Source: Ruminococcus hominis
Lineage (GTDB): Bacteria > Bacillota > Clostridia > Lachnospirales > Lachnospiraceae
NCBI RefSeq assembly: GCF_014287355.1
Contig: NZ_JACOPE010000001.1
Location: forward strand, 1,550,001 to 1,614,000
Direction: 5' to 3'
DNA length: 64,000 nucleotides
In this document: piece by piece, positions 44,092-54,600 of the stretch
Layout: every line of letters starts with the position of its first letter
How positions within the stretch are numbered: position 1 is the stretch's first letter
The notes under the pieces: generated by a model
Seen by the model: the letters and a program-made list of their open reading frames with translations, nothing else
What the model was told of the DNA's origin: nothing
Databases searched by the model: none
Made by a program: the position numbers and the translations under genes

Positions 44092-47000
44092 TTATTTAAA
44101 ATATTTTACACCGGATTCAAATATCTTGAGGTCCTGTTCTCCATAAATATTAATAGCAACAGAATCTCCACGACGTTCGGAATGAGCCATTTTACCAAGT
44201 ACTCTTCCATCTGGACTTGTAATTCCTTCAATCGCATAGTAGGAGCCATTTACATTCCATTCTTCATCCATACTGATATTTCCTTCTGGATCACAATACT
44301 GTGTAGCTACCTGTCCGTTTGCAAAAAGTTTTTCAATCCACTCATCATTTGCTACAAAACGACCCTCACCATGAGATGCCGGGTTAGTATATACACCGCC
44401 TAATTGTGCATTCTGAAGCCATGGTGATTTATTTGTAACAACTTTTGTGTATACCATTTTAGAAATGTGGCGACCGATTGTGTTATATGTTAATGTTGGT
44501 GAATCTTCATTCTGTCCGACAATCTGTCCATATGGTACAAGACCAAGTTTGATCAATGCCTGGAATCCATTACAAATTCCAAGAGCGAGTCCATCACGTT
44601 CGTTAAGCAATTTTTCTACAGCTTCTTTGATTTTTGCATTCTGGAATGCAGTTGCAAAGAATTTTGCGGAACCATCCGGCTCGTCTCCTGCGCTGAATCC
44701 ACCTGGGAACATAATCATCTGAGCCTGAGAAATAGCCTTCTCAAATTCATCTACAGATTCACGAATTCCAGTTGCATCTAAGTTTTTAAATACTTTTGTA
44801 ATAACCTTAGCACCGGCTCTTTCAAAAGCTTTCTTGCTATCATATTCACAGTTTGTTCCTGGGAAAACAGGAATAAACACAGTTGGCTGTGCAAGTTTAT
44901 GGCTGCAAATATGAATATCAGATGTATTGAACAGGCGTTCCTTAATCTTTTCATCACTGCTTGTAGCAGATTTTGTGGCAAATACTTTTTCTAATGGCTC
45001 TTCCCATGCTGCTTTGGCTTCTGCAAGAGTAATTTCGGCATCACCATATTTGAACAGTTTATTTTCGCTTACCTCACCGATTATTTTATAATCTACAGTT
45101 AATTTATCTAATTTGTCAGCAGCTACTTCTGCTACAAGATCTCCAAAAGCAGGGGCAAAGGCATCCATGGCAGAGAGCTCTGAATTCAATTCTACTCCAA
45201 GACCATTACCAAATGCCATTTTACTTACAGCAGAGATGATTCCGTGACGATCAAGTGCATATGCGGATACAATAGCTCCATTATGGATATCATCTGCAAA
45301 TTTACCATATTGATCCATAATCTGCTCATATACTGGTAAATCATATTTATTATGTTCTGTTTTGACAAGAATTAATTTATTGCCTGCTTTTTTCAATTCA
45401 GGTGTGATAATCTCTTTTTCAGTTGCCATATCTACAGCGAATGATACAAGTGTTGGTGGTACATCAATATCCTGGAATGTTCCTGACATACTATCTTTAC
45501 CGCCAATTGATGGAAGCCCAAATCCAAGCTGTGCATCATATGCTCCGAGAAGTGCAGCGAATGGCTGGCTCCATCTCTTAGGATCTTCTGTCATACGACG
45601 GAAATATTCCTGGAATGTAAAACGAATCTTTTTGTAATCCCCTCCGGCTGCTACAATCTTTGCAATAGATTCTACAACAGCATAAATAGCTCCATGGTAA
45701 GGACTCCAGCTTGAAAGATATGGGTCAAATCCAAAACTCATCATAGATACTGCATCTGTTGTTCCATTTAAAACAGGAACTTTAGCAACCATAGCCTGTG
45801 TCTCTGTCATCTGATATTTTCCACCGTGTGGCATAAATACAGAGCCTGCTCCGATAGAACCGTCAAACATTTCGACAAGTCCTTTCTGCGAACATACATT
45901 TAAATCTTTTAAAACGTCAAGCCATTTTGCTTTTACATCAGTTACTTCCTGTTTCTGGAAAACAGATTCTTCAAGCGATGGGATATCCACTGCTACATTT
46001 GTTTCCTGATGTGCACCGTTTGTATCCAAAAATGCGCGTGAAAGATTAACGATTTCTTTTCCTCTCCATGTAAGAACAAGTCTTGGACTTTCTGTTACGA
46101 CAGCAACTTCTGTAGCCTCAAGGTTTTCTTCTTTTGCATATGCCATGAATTCTTCAACATCTTTTGGATCAACAACAACGGCCATACGCTCCTGCGATTC
46201 AGAAATCGCAATCTCTGTTCCGTCTAAGCCGGCATATTTTTTAGGAACTTTATCTAAATCTACTCTAAGACCATCTGCCAATTCGCCGATTGCAACAGAA
46301 ACACCACCGGCACCAAAATCGTTACATTTTTTAATTAATTTACTAACTTCTTCTCGGCGGAATAAGCGTTGGATTTTACGTTCTGTTGGTGGATTACCTT
46401 TCTGGACTTCTGCTCCACATGTTTCAATAGACTGCTCTGTATGTACCTTGGAAGATCCTGTTGCACCACCACATCCATCACGGCCTGTGCGTCCACCAAG
46501 TAAGATGATGATATCACCCGGGTCAGATGTTTCACGAATAACAGCACGTCTTGGAGCGGCTCCCAGTACAGCTCCAATCTCCATACGTTTTGCAACATAA
46601 TTTGGATGATAGATTTCTTTTACGGCACCTGTTGCAAGACCAATCTGATTTCCGTATGAGCTATATCCTTTTGCAGCACCACGAACGAGTTTTTTCTGTG
46701 GAAGTTTACCTTTTAATGTCTCTTTGACAGACACTGTCGGATCAGCAGCACCTGTTACACGCATAGCCTGATATACATAAGTACGGCCAGAAAGTGGGTC
46801 ACGTATTGCACCGCCAAGACAAGTTGCAGCACCACCAAATGGTTCAATTTCTGTAGGGTGATTGTGAGTCTCGTTTTTGAAGTTGATCAGCCATTCTTCC
46901 TCTACACCATCTACTTTTATTGGAACAACGATACTACATGCATTGATCTCATCTGATTCTTCCTGATCCTGTAATTTACCCTCTTTTTTGAGTTTACGCA

Positions 47001-47847
47001 TTGCCATTAATGCAAGATCCATCAGACACACAAACTTATCTTCACGACCTGCAAAAATTTCACTATGATCTTTTAAGTATTGTTTATAAGTATTTTCGAT
47101 AGGTTCTCTGAGGTCTCCATCATCAAAACTTACTGATTTTAACTCTGTAGAAAATGTTGTATGACGACAATGATCAGACCAGTATGTATCCAGAACACGG
47201 ATTTCTGTCATGGAAGGATCTCTTTTTTCTTCATTTGCATAATATCCCTGAATATGCTGGAAATCTTTAAATGTCATAGCTAAACCAAGTGAATCATACA
47301 ATGCCTTCAATTCCTCTTCTGGCATTTCTTTAAAACCATCAAAAATTTTCACATCAGCAGGCTCATCAAAGACAGTGACAAGTGTTTCTGGTTTGTCGAA
47401 ACCAGTTTCACGAGAATCTACAGGGTTGATGCAGTGATGCTTGATGGCATCTAATTCTGCGTCTGTTATATCTCCTTCAATAACATAAGTTATTGCAGTT
47501 CTTACAACCGGACGCTCATCTTCTTTAATGAATTGCAGACACTGTTCTGCTGAATCAGCTCGCTGATCAAACTGACCTGGAAGAGATTCTACAGAAAATG
47601 CAGTTTCATTTTCTTTCATAGGAAATGTTTCATTATATAAAATATCAACAGGGGCTTCTGCGAATACGCCATGACAAGCTTTTTCAAAAGTTTCATCAGA
47701 AACATTCTCTATATCATAACGGATCAGAACACGAACACCTGTCACATCAGGTACTCCAAGATAATGTTTGATCTCATGACGCAACTCTTTTGCCTGTACT
47801 GCAAAATCAGCCTTTTTTTCAACATATACACGTTTTACATTACTCAT
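44092..47847 (-). CDS. purL: phosphoribosylformylglycinamidine synthase, single-chain PurL
   Basis: 1251 residues from ATG 47847 (AAAGGAGAACC upstream). It combines the synthetase (two PurM-like halves, with H-N-H-P-T-E-I-E-P-F-G-G-A-A-T) and a C-terminal class I glutaminase (P-G-T-N-C-E-Y-D, L-G-I-C-N-G-F-Q-A-L with catalytic Cys, and P-A-S-H-G-E-G-R-F). It converts FGAR to FGAM in purine synthesis. Bacilli split this into PurS, PurQ and PurL; the fused form is common in Clostridia. No other pur genes are adjacent and I see no purine riboswitch upstream. Confidence 0.96.
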   Translation of the reverse strand: MSNVKRVYVEKKADFAVQAKELRHEIKHYLGVPDVTGVRVLIRYDIENVSDETFEKACHGVFAEAPVDILYNETFPMKENETAFSVESLPGQFDQRADSAEQCLQFIKEDERPVVRTAITYVIEGDITDAELDAIKHHCINPVDSRETGFDKPETLVTVFDEPADVKIFDGFKEMPEEELKALYDSLGLAMTFKDFQHIQGYYANEEKRDPSMTEIRVLDTYWSDHCRHTTFSTELKSVSFDDGDLREPIENTYKQYLKDHSEIFAGREDKFVCLMDLALMAMRKLKKEGKLQDQEESDEINACSIVVPIKVDGVEEEWLINFKNETHNHPTEIEPFGGAATCLGGAIRDPLSGRTYVYQAMRVTGAADPTVSVKETLKGKLPQKKLVRGAAKGYSSYGNQIGLATGAVKEIYHPNYVAKRMEIGAVLGAAPRRAVIRETSDPGDIIILLGGRTGRDGCGGATGSSKVHTEQSIETCGAEVQKGNPPTERKIQRLFRREEVSKLIKKCNDFGAGGVSVAIGELADGLRVDLDKVPKKYAGLDGTEIAISESQERMAVVVDPKDVEEFMAYAKEENLEATEVAVVTESPRLVLTWRGKEIVNLSRAFLDTNGAHQETNVAVDIPSLEESVFQKQEVTDVKAKWLDVLKDLNVCSQKGLVEMFDGSIGAGSVFMPHGGKYQMTETQAMVAKVPVLNGTTDAVSMMSFGFDPYLSSWSPYHGAIYAVVESIAKIVAAGGDYKKIRFTFQEYFRRMTEDPKRWSQPFAALLGAYDAQLGFGLPSIGGKDSMSGTFQDIDVPPTLVSFAVDMATEKEIITPELKKAGNKLILVKTEHNKYDLPVYEQIMDQYGKFADDIHNGAIVSAYALDRHGIISAVSKMAFGNGLGVELNSELSAMDAFAPAFGDLVAEVAADKLDKLTVDYKIIGEVSENKLFKYGDAEITLAEAKAAWEEPLEKVFATKSATSSDEKIKERLFNTSDIHICSHKLAQPTVFIPVFPGTNCEYDSKKAFERAGAKVITKVFKNLDATGIRESVDEFEKAISQAQMIMFPGGFSAGDEPDGSAKFFATAFQNAKIKEAVEKLLNERDGLALGICNGFQALIKLGLVPYGQIVGQNEDSPTLTYNTIGRHISKMVYTKVVTNKSPWLQNAQLGGVYTNPASHGEGRFVANDEWIEKLFANGQVATQYCDPEGNISMDEEWNVNGSYYAIEGITSPDGRVLGKMAHSERRGDSVAINIYGEQDLKIFESGVKYFK

Positions 47848-47992
47848 ATTGGTTCTCCTTTGCATGTAATCTATTTTCTACATGTCACTTTTCATTTCTA
47901 TGTTACAATCCTATCACAAATCAGATAATAAGTGAAATTAATATAACTAAACTCATTGATAAGTTTTGCTTAAATTTGCACGGTTCTTCTAA

Positions 47993-48021
47993 TTGCTTTT
48001 TTATAATTTTTACTTTATAAT
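47993..48021 (+). promoter_or_regulatory. promoter of the LysR-family gene
   Basis: TTGCTT at 47993-47998, a 17-base spacer and TATAAT at 48016-48021, ending 30 bases before the start codon in the divergent purL-LysR gap. Confidence 0.65.
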
Positions 48022-48051
48022 ATAAGTATCTTTTATTAGGAGGACTAATTA

Positions 48052-48930
48052 ATGATGGATATTAATTACGAATTGTATAAAGTATTTTATCATGTCGCGT
48101 CTACATTAAATTTTTCAGAGGCTTCAAAACAATTATTCATTTCACAATCAGCCGTCAGTCAATCTATAAAAACACTGGAGAAGAAATTAGATCAGACATT
48201 ATTTATTCGTAGTACTAAGCGTGTACAATTAACACCAGAGGGCGAGATACTTCTCAGACATATTGAACCTGCGATGAATCTAATCCGACGTGGTGAGGCA
48301 CAGTTGATGGATGCAGCATCTACCGGAGGACAGATTCGAATTGGTGCAAGTGATACAATCTGCCGTTATTTTCTTGTTCCGTATTTAAAAAAATTCCACC
48401 AGGATTTTCCAAATGCACATTTGAAGGTAATCAATCAAACATCTATTAAATGTGTAGAACTATTAGAAACGGGGCAGGTTGATCTGATTGTTGTCAATTA
48501 TCCAAATAAATATTTAAGTAATGTCTCATCGATTAAGAAGATTCAGAAGTTCCATGATGTGTTTATTGCGAATCATTCTTTTGATTATTTAAAAGAGAAG
48601 AAACTTTCATATCAGGAGTTGTCAAAATATCCTATTTTAATGTTGGATAAACAAAGTACAACAAGCGAATTTTTACATCGATTATTCCAGCAGCATCATT
48701 TGGATCTTGTTCCGGAAATTGAACTTACAAGTAATGATCTTTTAATAGATCTTGCAAGGATCGGCCTTGGAATTGCATTTATTCCGGATTATTGTCTGTC
48801 CAGACAATCAGAAGATTTATTTGTCGTAGAAACTGAAGAATCCCTGCCTGAGCGTGAGCTTGTTATCGCATATAATGAGCAGGTTCCATTATCCAATGCG
48901 GCAGTAGAGTTTTTAAATTACTTTAATTAG
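48052..48930 (+). CDS. LysR family transcriptional regulator
   Basis: 292 residues. N-terminal winged helix (about 4-62) with F-S-E-A-S-K-Q-L-F-I-S-Q-S-A-V-S-Q-S-I-K-T-L-E-type recognition region. The effector domain from about 90 has I-R-I-G-A-S-D-T-I and D-L-I-V-V-N-Y. AGGAGG lies eight bases before the ATG. It is divergent from purL across 204 bases, so purL or the gene itself are candidate targets. Effector unknown. Confidence 0.88.
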   Translation: MMDINYELYKVFYHVASTLNFSEASKQLFISQSAVSQSIKTLEKKLDQTLFIRSTKRVQLTPEGEILLRHIEPAMNLIRRGEAQLMDAASTGGQIRIGASDTICRYFLVPYLKKFHQDFPNAHLKVINQTSIKCVELLETGQVDLIVVNYPNKYLSNVSSIKKIQKFHDVFIANHSFDYLKEKKLSYQELSKYPILMLDKQSTTSEFLHRLFQQHHLDLVPEIELTSNDLLIDLARIGLGIAFIPDYCLSRQSEDLFVVETEESLPERELVIAYNEQVPLSNAAVEFLNYFN

Positions 48931-48940
48931 AAAATTTTAA

Positions 48941-48988
48941 TAAAAAAGAATGAAACAACTTTTGGATAAGCTGCTTCATTCTTTTTTT
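48941..48988. terminator. bidirectional terminator between LysR gene and pyk
   Basis: aaaaaagaatgaaacaact near 48942-48960 pairs with agctgcttcattctttttt near 48969-48987 (two imperfect positions), with T run on the plus strand and T run on the minus strand. Confidence 0.75.
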
Positions 48989-49021
48989 ATTAAATCATAG
49001 TTTGCTAAATGTTTCTTCGGA

Positions 49022-50461
49022 TTACTCGCCTACAACTGCAATTCTCATTGTATTACTTACACCGTTTCTACCCTTCTCAACGTTAGGTGAAGGAATTCCT
49101 GCAGTCAATACAACAACATCTCCAGGCTCAACATATTTCTTTACAAGTGCAAGTTCAATTGCTCCTGTAGTAATATCTTCTGTTGTATCAAATTCTAAAG
49201 ATTTCAATGGTTCTACGCCCCAGTAAATAGCCATTCTACGCATTGTACGCTCATTTGGTGTGACACCTAAAATTCTCTGTTTTGGACGAAGATTAGAAAC
49301 AACTCTTGTTGTAGCACCTGAAACAGATGGTGTAATGATGCATTTTGCATTCAGATTTGATGCAGCAAGTACAGAAGAATATCCAATTGCACCGGCAATA
49401 CCAGTTTTCAAATGATTTCCAGACTGTCCAAGAAGCAGATCGTAATCCAAGTGTTTTTCTGTGCTCTCGATAATGTGAACCATCATCTGTAAAGCTTCAA
49501 TAGGATATTTTCCTGCTGCTGTTTCGCCGGAAAGCATTACTGCGTCTGTTCCATCATATACAGCATTTGCAACGTCTGTAACCTCAGCTCTTGTCGGACG
49601 TGGATTACGGATCATAGAATCTAACATCTGTGTTGCAGTGATAACTGTTTTGAAGTTATCGTTACATTTATTGATCATCATTTTCTGAAGATATGGAACT
49701 TCTTCAGCTGGAATTTCTACTCCAAGGTCACCACGGGCAACCATGATTCCATCTGCTGCACGTATGATCTCATCAATATTTTCGATACCTTCTGAATTTT
49801 CAATCTTAGCAATGATTGGAATATATGGCGCATTGAGTGATTTCAGATAAGCACGAATCTCTAAAATACATTCTGCATTACGAACGAAAGATGCTGCAAT
49901 AAAATCAATATCCTGGCTGACACCAAATTTGATATCTTCTTTATCTTTTTCTGTGATGGCAGGAAGTCTTACCGGTACGTTAGGAACGTTCACACCTTTA
50001 CGTTCGCCGAGTTCACCACCATTAATAACCTTACAACGAATATCTTTTCCGGATTTTTCAATAACTTCTAATCCAATCAGACCATCGTCGATCAAAATAA
50101 CTTTGCCGGCATCAACATCTTCGGCCAGTCCTTTGTAAGTAATAGATACACGATTCTCATCACCAACGATATCTTCTGTTGTGAGAGTAAATTCCATACC
50201 AGTTTCCAGATGTACTTTTTTTCCATCTTTGAGAACGCCGGTACGGATTTCTGGTCCTTTTGTATCAAGTAAAATTGCAACATTTGCATGTTCTTCTTCG
50301 CGAATCTGCTTTAATAAGTCCATACGACCTTTATGTTCTTCATAATCTCCATGTGAAAAATTGAAACGAGCCACATTCATTCCATTTTTAACCAATCCAC
50401 GCATAATCTCTGGATTGTTTGTATTAGGCCCCATTGTGCATACTACTTTTGTCTTCTTCAT
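49022..50461 (-). CDS. pyk: pyruvate kinase
   Basis: 479 residues. M-N-V-A-R-F-N-F-S-H-G-D at the N-terminus, L-D-T-K-G-P-E-I-R-T-G, and K-I-E-N-S-E-G-I plus M-V-A-R-G-D-L-G-V-E-I for substrate and metal. The extra C-terminal PEP-utiliser-like domain of Bacillus Pyk (about 585 residues) is absent. It makes ATP and pyruvate from PEP. It lies 27 bases downstream of the rhomboid-like gene. Confidence 0.96.
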   Translation of the reverse strand: MKKTKVVCTMGPNTNNPEIMRGLVKNGMNVARFNFSHGDYEEHKGRMDLLKQIREEEHANVAILLDTKGPEIRTGVLKDGKKVHLETGMEFTLTTEDIVGDENRVSITYKGLAEDVDAGKVILIDDGLIGLEVIEKSGKDIRCKVINGGELGERKGVNVPNVPVRLPAITEKDKEDIKFGVSQDIDFIAASFVRNAECILEIRAYLKSLNAPYIPIIAKIENSEGIENIDEIIRAADGIMVARGDLGVEIPAEEVPYLQKMMINKCNDNFKTVITATQMLDSMIRNPRPTRAEVTDVANAVYDGTDAVMLSGETAAGKYPIEALQMMVHIIESTEKHLDYDLLLGQSGNHLKTGIAGAIGYSSVLAASNLNAKCIITPSVSGATTRVVSNLRPKQRILGVTPNERTMRRMAIYWGVEPLKSLEFDTTEDITTGAIELALVKKYVEPGDVVVLTAGIPSPNVEKGRNGVSNTMRIAVVGE

Positions 50462-50488
50462 CTTCTCAATCTCCTTATAACACTATCT

Positions 50489-51313
50489 TTATTTCACATG
50501 TTCGTGTGTGAACAAATGATCCTGGCAATATTCGTAATTGCCATTACATTTTGAACAGAATCTGAATTCCAGATTCGGATCATCCAATTCTGTTCTGCCA
50601 CATACTGCGCAACGATGTCTTGCCCCATTTGAATAAGTCATATGCGGGCGTGACTGTTTTTGATACTTTTTCTTTCGCATCTGCTGTTTCGGTGAATATC
50701 CTTTTTTAGTAGAAAGGAAAAATACAACAAAATTTAATAATGATGCTGCAATTGTTACTCTTGAAATGAAATTTCCAGCAATAAAGTCATATAGAATGAA
50801 TACAGCGTATACAATAGCCATCCATTTCATCTTAATAGGAATAATAAAATAAAGTAACAGTTCCATATCCGGATAACTTACTGCAAATGCAAGAAAAATT
50901 GACATGTTAATATAGTATGTGCTGAAAAGCCCTCCATATCCTATCATGCCTGTGCCTGCAATAAAGTATAATGCAAATGCACCAATTACAGTAAATAAAA
51001 TCCCAGAAAAAATATATACATTATACCGAAACGTTCCCCATGCCCGTTCCAGCGCAGTACCGAGAGAATAATATAAAAGTACAATAAAAATGATAGAAAT
51101 CAAACTTCCGCTTGGTGGAACAAGTACCCAGGATATCACTCTCCAGACTTGTCCTTTCAAGATAAAGTATGGCTCTAGTGTAAGCCATTTAAACAAACCA
51201 GGCAAAAAATAATAAATTCCAAAACCGATAATGTATGCTCCAATTAAATACATCGTCAAGTTTGGAATTGCAAATCGTCCGAATTTCTTTTCTAATTTAT
51301 CTAACCAATTCAA
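50489..51313 (-). CDS. rhomboid/derlin-like membrane protein lacking the catalytic serine motif, with Cys/His-rich tail
   Basis: 274 residues, five or six membrane helices. The segment Q-V-W-R-V-I-S-W ... S-L-G-T-A-L-E-R-A-W-G-T-F-R-Y matches the rhomboid/derlin superfamily (W-R motif and L1 loop region). No G-x-S-G is present where the catalytic serine should be (residues 126-140 read G-Y-G-G-L-F-S-T-Y-Y-I-N-M-S-I), so it is probably a pseudoprotease. Residues 232-274 carry C235, C238, C253, C256, C263, H266, H270 and H272, likely one or two zinc sites. Its promoter is at 51390-51418. Confidence 0.75.
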   Translation of the reverse strand: MNWLDKLEKKFGRFAIPNLTMYLIGAYIIGFGIYYFLPGLFKWLTLEPYFILKGQVWRVISWVLVPPSGSLISIIFIVLLYYSLGTALERAWGTFRYNVYIFSGILFTVIGAFALYFIAGTGMIGYGGLFSTYYINMSIFLAFAVSYPDMELLLYFIIPIKMKWMAIVYAVFILYDFIAGNFISRVTIAASLLNFVVFFLSTKKGYSPKQQMRKKKYQKQSRPHMTYSNGARHRCAVCGRTELDDPNLEFRFCSKCNGNYEYCQDHLFTHEHVK

Positions 51314-51389
51314 ATGTACATCTCCTTTATAGATTATTTTCGTTCATATAACAAGATTGTACTTAAATACGTACAAATCCGATACGTGT

Positions 51390-51418
51390 ATTGTACATTC
51401 CCAATGTGCGTTTGTCAA
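51390..51418 (-). promoter_or_regulatory. promoter of the rhomboid-like/pyk unit
   Basis: TTGACA at 51418-51413, a 17-base spacer and TACAAT at 51395-51390 on the minus strand. The gap 51314-51627 holds this promoter, the divergent one at 51524-51552 and nothing else I can support. Confidence 0.75.
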
Positions 51419-51523
51419 ACAAAAGTATGTGAAGATTCTGTAAATAAGATAGGATTGAGAAAATTTTGTCAATTTTTTCTTTAGGAAATTGTTTTCGAAG
51501 GAAAACGTACAGCATAATGACGA

Positions 51524-51552
51524 TTGTGTTTTTAAAAATCCTGTCGTATAAT
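51524..51552 (+). promoter_or_regulatory. promoter of the CoA-dehydratase activase gene
   Basis: TTGTGT at 51524-51529, a 17-base spacer and TATAAT at 51547-51552, leaving a 5' untranslated region of about 70 bases. Confidence 0.6.
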
Positions 51553-51627
51553 GTATGGTAGTGTTATTTTGCTTACACTATTTTAATAAGAAGTAACAGC
51601 TATAAAAATATAAGAAAGAGGATAATT

Positions 51628-54600
51628 ATGAGTTTGAACAAATTATATACTTTGGGGATTGATATCGGTTCTACAACTGTTAAAATTGCAGTTCTTGATC
51701 AAGATAATGAAGTATTATTCTCTGATTATGAACGACATTTTGCTAATATTCAGGAAACATTATCTGATCTGCTTGGGAGAGCTCTTTATAAGTTGGGTCC
51801 AATACAGGTGTCCCCTGTCATTACCGGTTCCGGTGGACTATCGCTCGCTAAACATTTAGGAGTACCTTTTGTACAAGAGGTAATTGCTGTTTCAACGGCA
51901 TTACAGGATTATGCTCCGCAAACAGATGTTGCTATCGAATTAGGTGGCGAGGATGCGAAAATCATATATTTTGAAGGCGGTAATGTAGAACAGCGTATGA
52001 ATGGAGTCTGCGCCGGTGGAACAGGTTCCTTTATTGACCAAATGGCATCTCTGTTACAGACAGATGCTACCGGATTAAACGAATATGCTAAAAATTACCA
52101 TGCATTATATTCAATTGCTGCTCGTTGTGGAGTATTTGCCAAAACAGATATCCAGCCGCTGATCAATGAAGGGGCTTCCAAGGAAGACCTGGCAGCTTCT
52201 ATTTTTCAGGCAGTAGTCAATCAGACAATCAGTGGACTTGCCTGTGGTAAACCAATTCGTGGTCACGTTGCTTTCTTGGGCGGACCATTACATTTCTTGT
52301 CAGAATTAAAAGAGGCATTTATCCGCACACTGAAGTTGGATGATGAACACATTATCGCACCTAAGCATTCGCATTTATTTGCTGCTATCGGTTCTGCATT
52401 GAATTCAAAGAAAGATGTGAAGGTATCTCTTCGTGAAATGCAGGAACGACTTGCCGCTAAAATCCAAATGGAATTTGAAGTGGATCGTATGGAACCATTG
52501 TTTGCATCAAAGGCTGAATACGATGCATTTATTTCAAGACATAATCAGCATCAAGTGCCAATGAAAGATCTTGCTTCATATAAAGGAAAGGTATTTTTAG
52601 GTATCGATGCAGGTTCAACAACTACAAAAGCCGCTTTGGTCGGTGACGATGGAACGCTTTTGTATTCTTTTTATCATAATAATGATGGAGATCCACTCGG
52701 AACAACGATTTCTGCTATTAAAGATATATACAGCCAGTTGCCGGAAGATGTAGAAATTGTACACTCCTGCTCTACCGGATATGGTGAAGCGTTGATTAAA
52801 GAAGCACTTCTCTTAGATGAGGGAGAGGTAGAAACCGTTTCACACTATTACGCAGCATCATTTTTTGAACCGGATGTTGACTGTATTCTTGATATCGGTG
52901 GTCAGGATATGAAATGTATCAAAATTAAAAATCAGACCGTTGATAGCGTACAATTAAACGAAGCGTGTTCTTCAGGATGTGGTTCATTTATCGAAACATT
53001 TGCAAAATCATTGAATTATTCAGTGGAAGATTTTGCACAGGAAGCATTATATGCACATAATCCAATTGATTTAGGAACACGTTGTACAGTGTTTATGAAT
53101 TCAAAAGTAAAGCAGGCTCAAAAAGAAGGTGCAGAAGTATCTGATATTTCGGCAGGTCTTGCATATTCGGTTATAAAAAATGCGTTGTTTAAAGTAATTA
53201 AAGTATCGGATGCATCAGAACTCGGAAAACATATTGTTGTACAGGGTGGAACATTTTACAATAATGCTGTTTTAAGAAGTTTTGAAAAAATTGCAAATTG
53301 TGAAGCTATCCGTCCGGATATTGCCGGAATCATGGGAGCTTTTGGAGCTGCGCTTATTGCTCGTGAACGTTATGTTGAATGTGAAGGTACGACAATGCTT
53401 TCTATTGAGGATATTGAGGCCTTGGAGTATTCTACCACTATGACAAAATGCAAAGGATGTACAAATAACTGCCGTCTGACAATCAATCATTTCAGTGGCG
53501 GGCGTAAATTTATTACCGGAAACCGTTGTGAACGTGGTCTTGGAAAAGAAAAGGTGAAAAATAAATTACCAAACTTGTTTGAATATAAGATGCAGCGTTA
53601 TTTTGGATATACTCCGTTAAAAGCAAATGAAGCTGTGCATGGAGTGATTGGTATTCCGCGTGTTTTAAATATGTATGAAAATTATCCGTTCTGGTTTACA
53701 TTGTTTACGAAACTCGGATTTTCGGTACTGCTCTCTCCTGCTTCTACAAGAAAGATATATGAATTAGGCATTGAATCCATTCCAAGTGAATCAGAATGTT
53801 ATCCTGCAAAGCTTGCACATGGGCATGTACAATGGCTGATCAATCAGGGCGTTACGCATATTTTCTACCCTTCCATTCCATATGAAAGAAAAGAATTTGC
53901 CGATGCGAATAACCATTATAATTGTCCGATCGTAACATCGTATCCTGAAAATATTAAGAATAATATGGATCCGATCGTTCAGGGAGAGGTAGATTTTATT
54001 CATCCATTTTTAAGTCTGGAAAGCGAAGAAACTGTTGCATATCGAATGGTTGAAGAGCTTGGAGAAAAATTTTCAATTGACGAAAAAGAAATACGTGCAG
54101 CGGTTCATGATGCATGGGAGGAACTTGCAGCCTGTCGCAATGATATGCGAAAAAAAGGAGAAGAAACGATACAGTTCTTAAAGGAAACAGGAAACAGAGG
54201 AATTGTACTTGCAGGTCGTCCATACCACATTGACCCGGAGGTTAATCATGGTATTCCGGAACTGATCAATTCTTATAATATGGCTGTTTTAACAGAGGAC
54301 TCTATTTCACATTTGAATCCAGTAGAACGACCATTAAATGTAATGGATCAGTGGATGTATCATTCTCGTTTATATGCAGCTGCAAACTATGTAAAAACGG
54401 TAGATAATCTGGATTTGATCCAGCTTAATTCATTCGGTTGTGGATTGGATGCAGTAACAACAGATCAAGTTGCAGAAATTTTAACAAATTCAGATAAAAT
54501 TTATACTTCATTAAAAATTGATGAAGTAAACAACTTAGGTGCTGCAAGAATCCGTATTCGTTCTCTACTTGCTGCAATTCGTGTTCGCGAACAGAGAAAT

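Noticed and set aside
47848..48051. Purine riboswitch or PurR box upstream of purL
   Set aside because: No conserved purine-aptamer core or PurBox pair could be seen in the 204-base gap.
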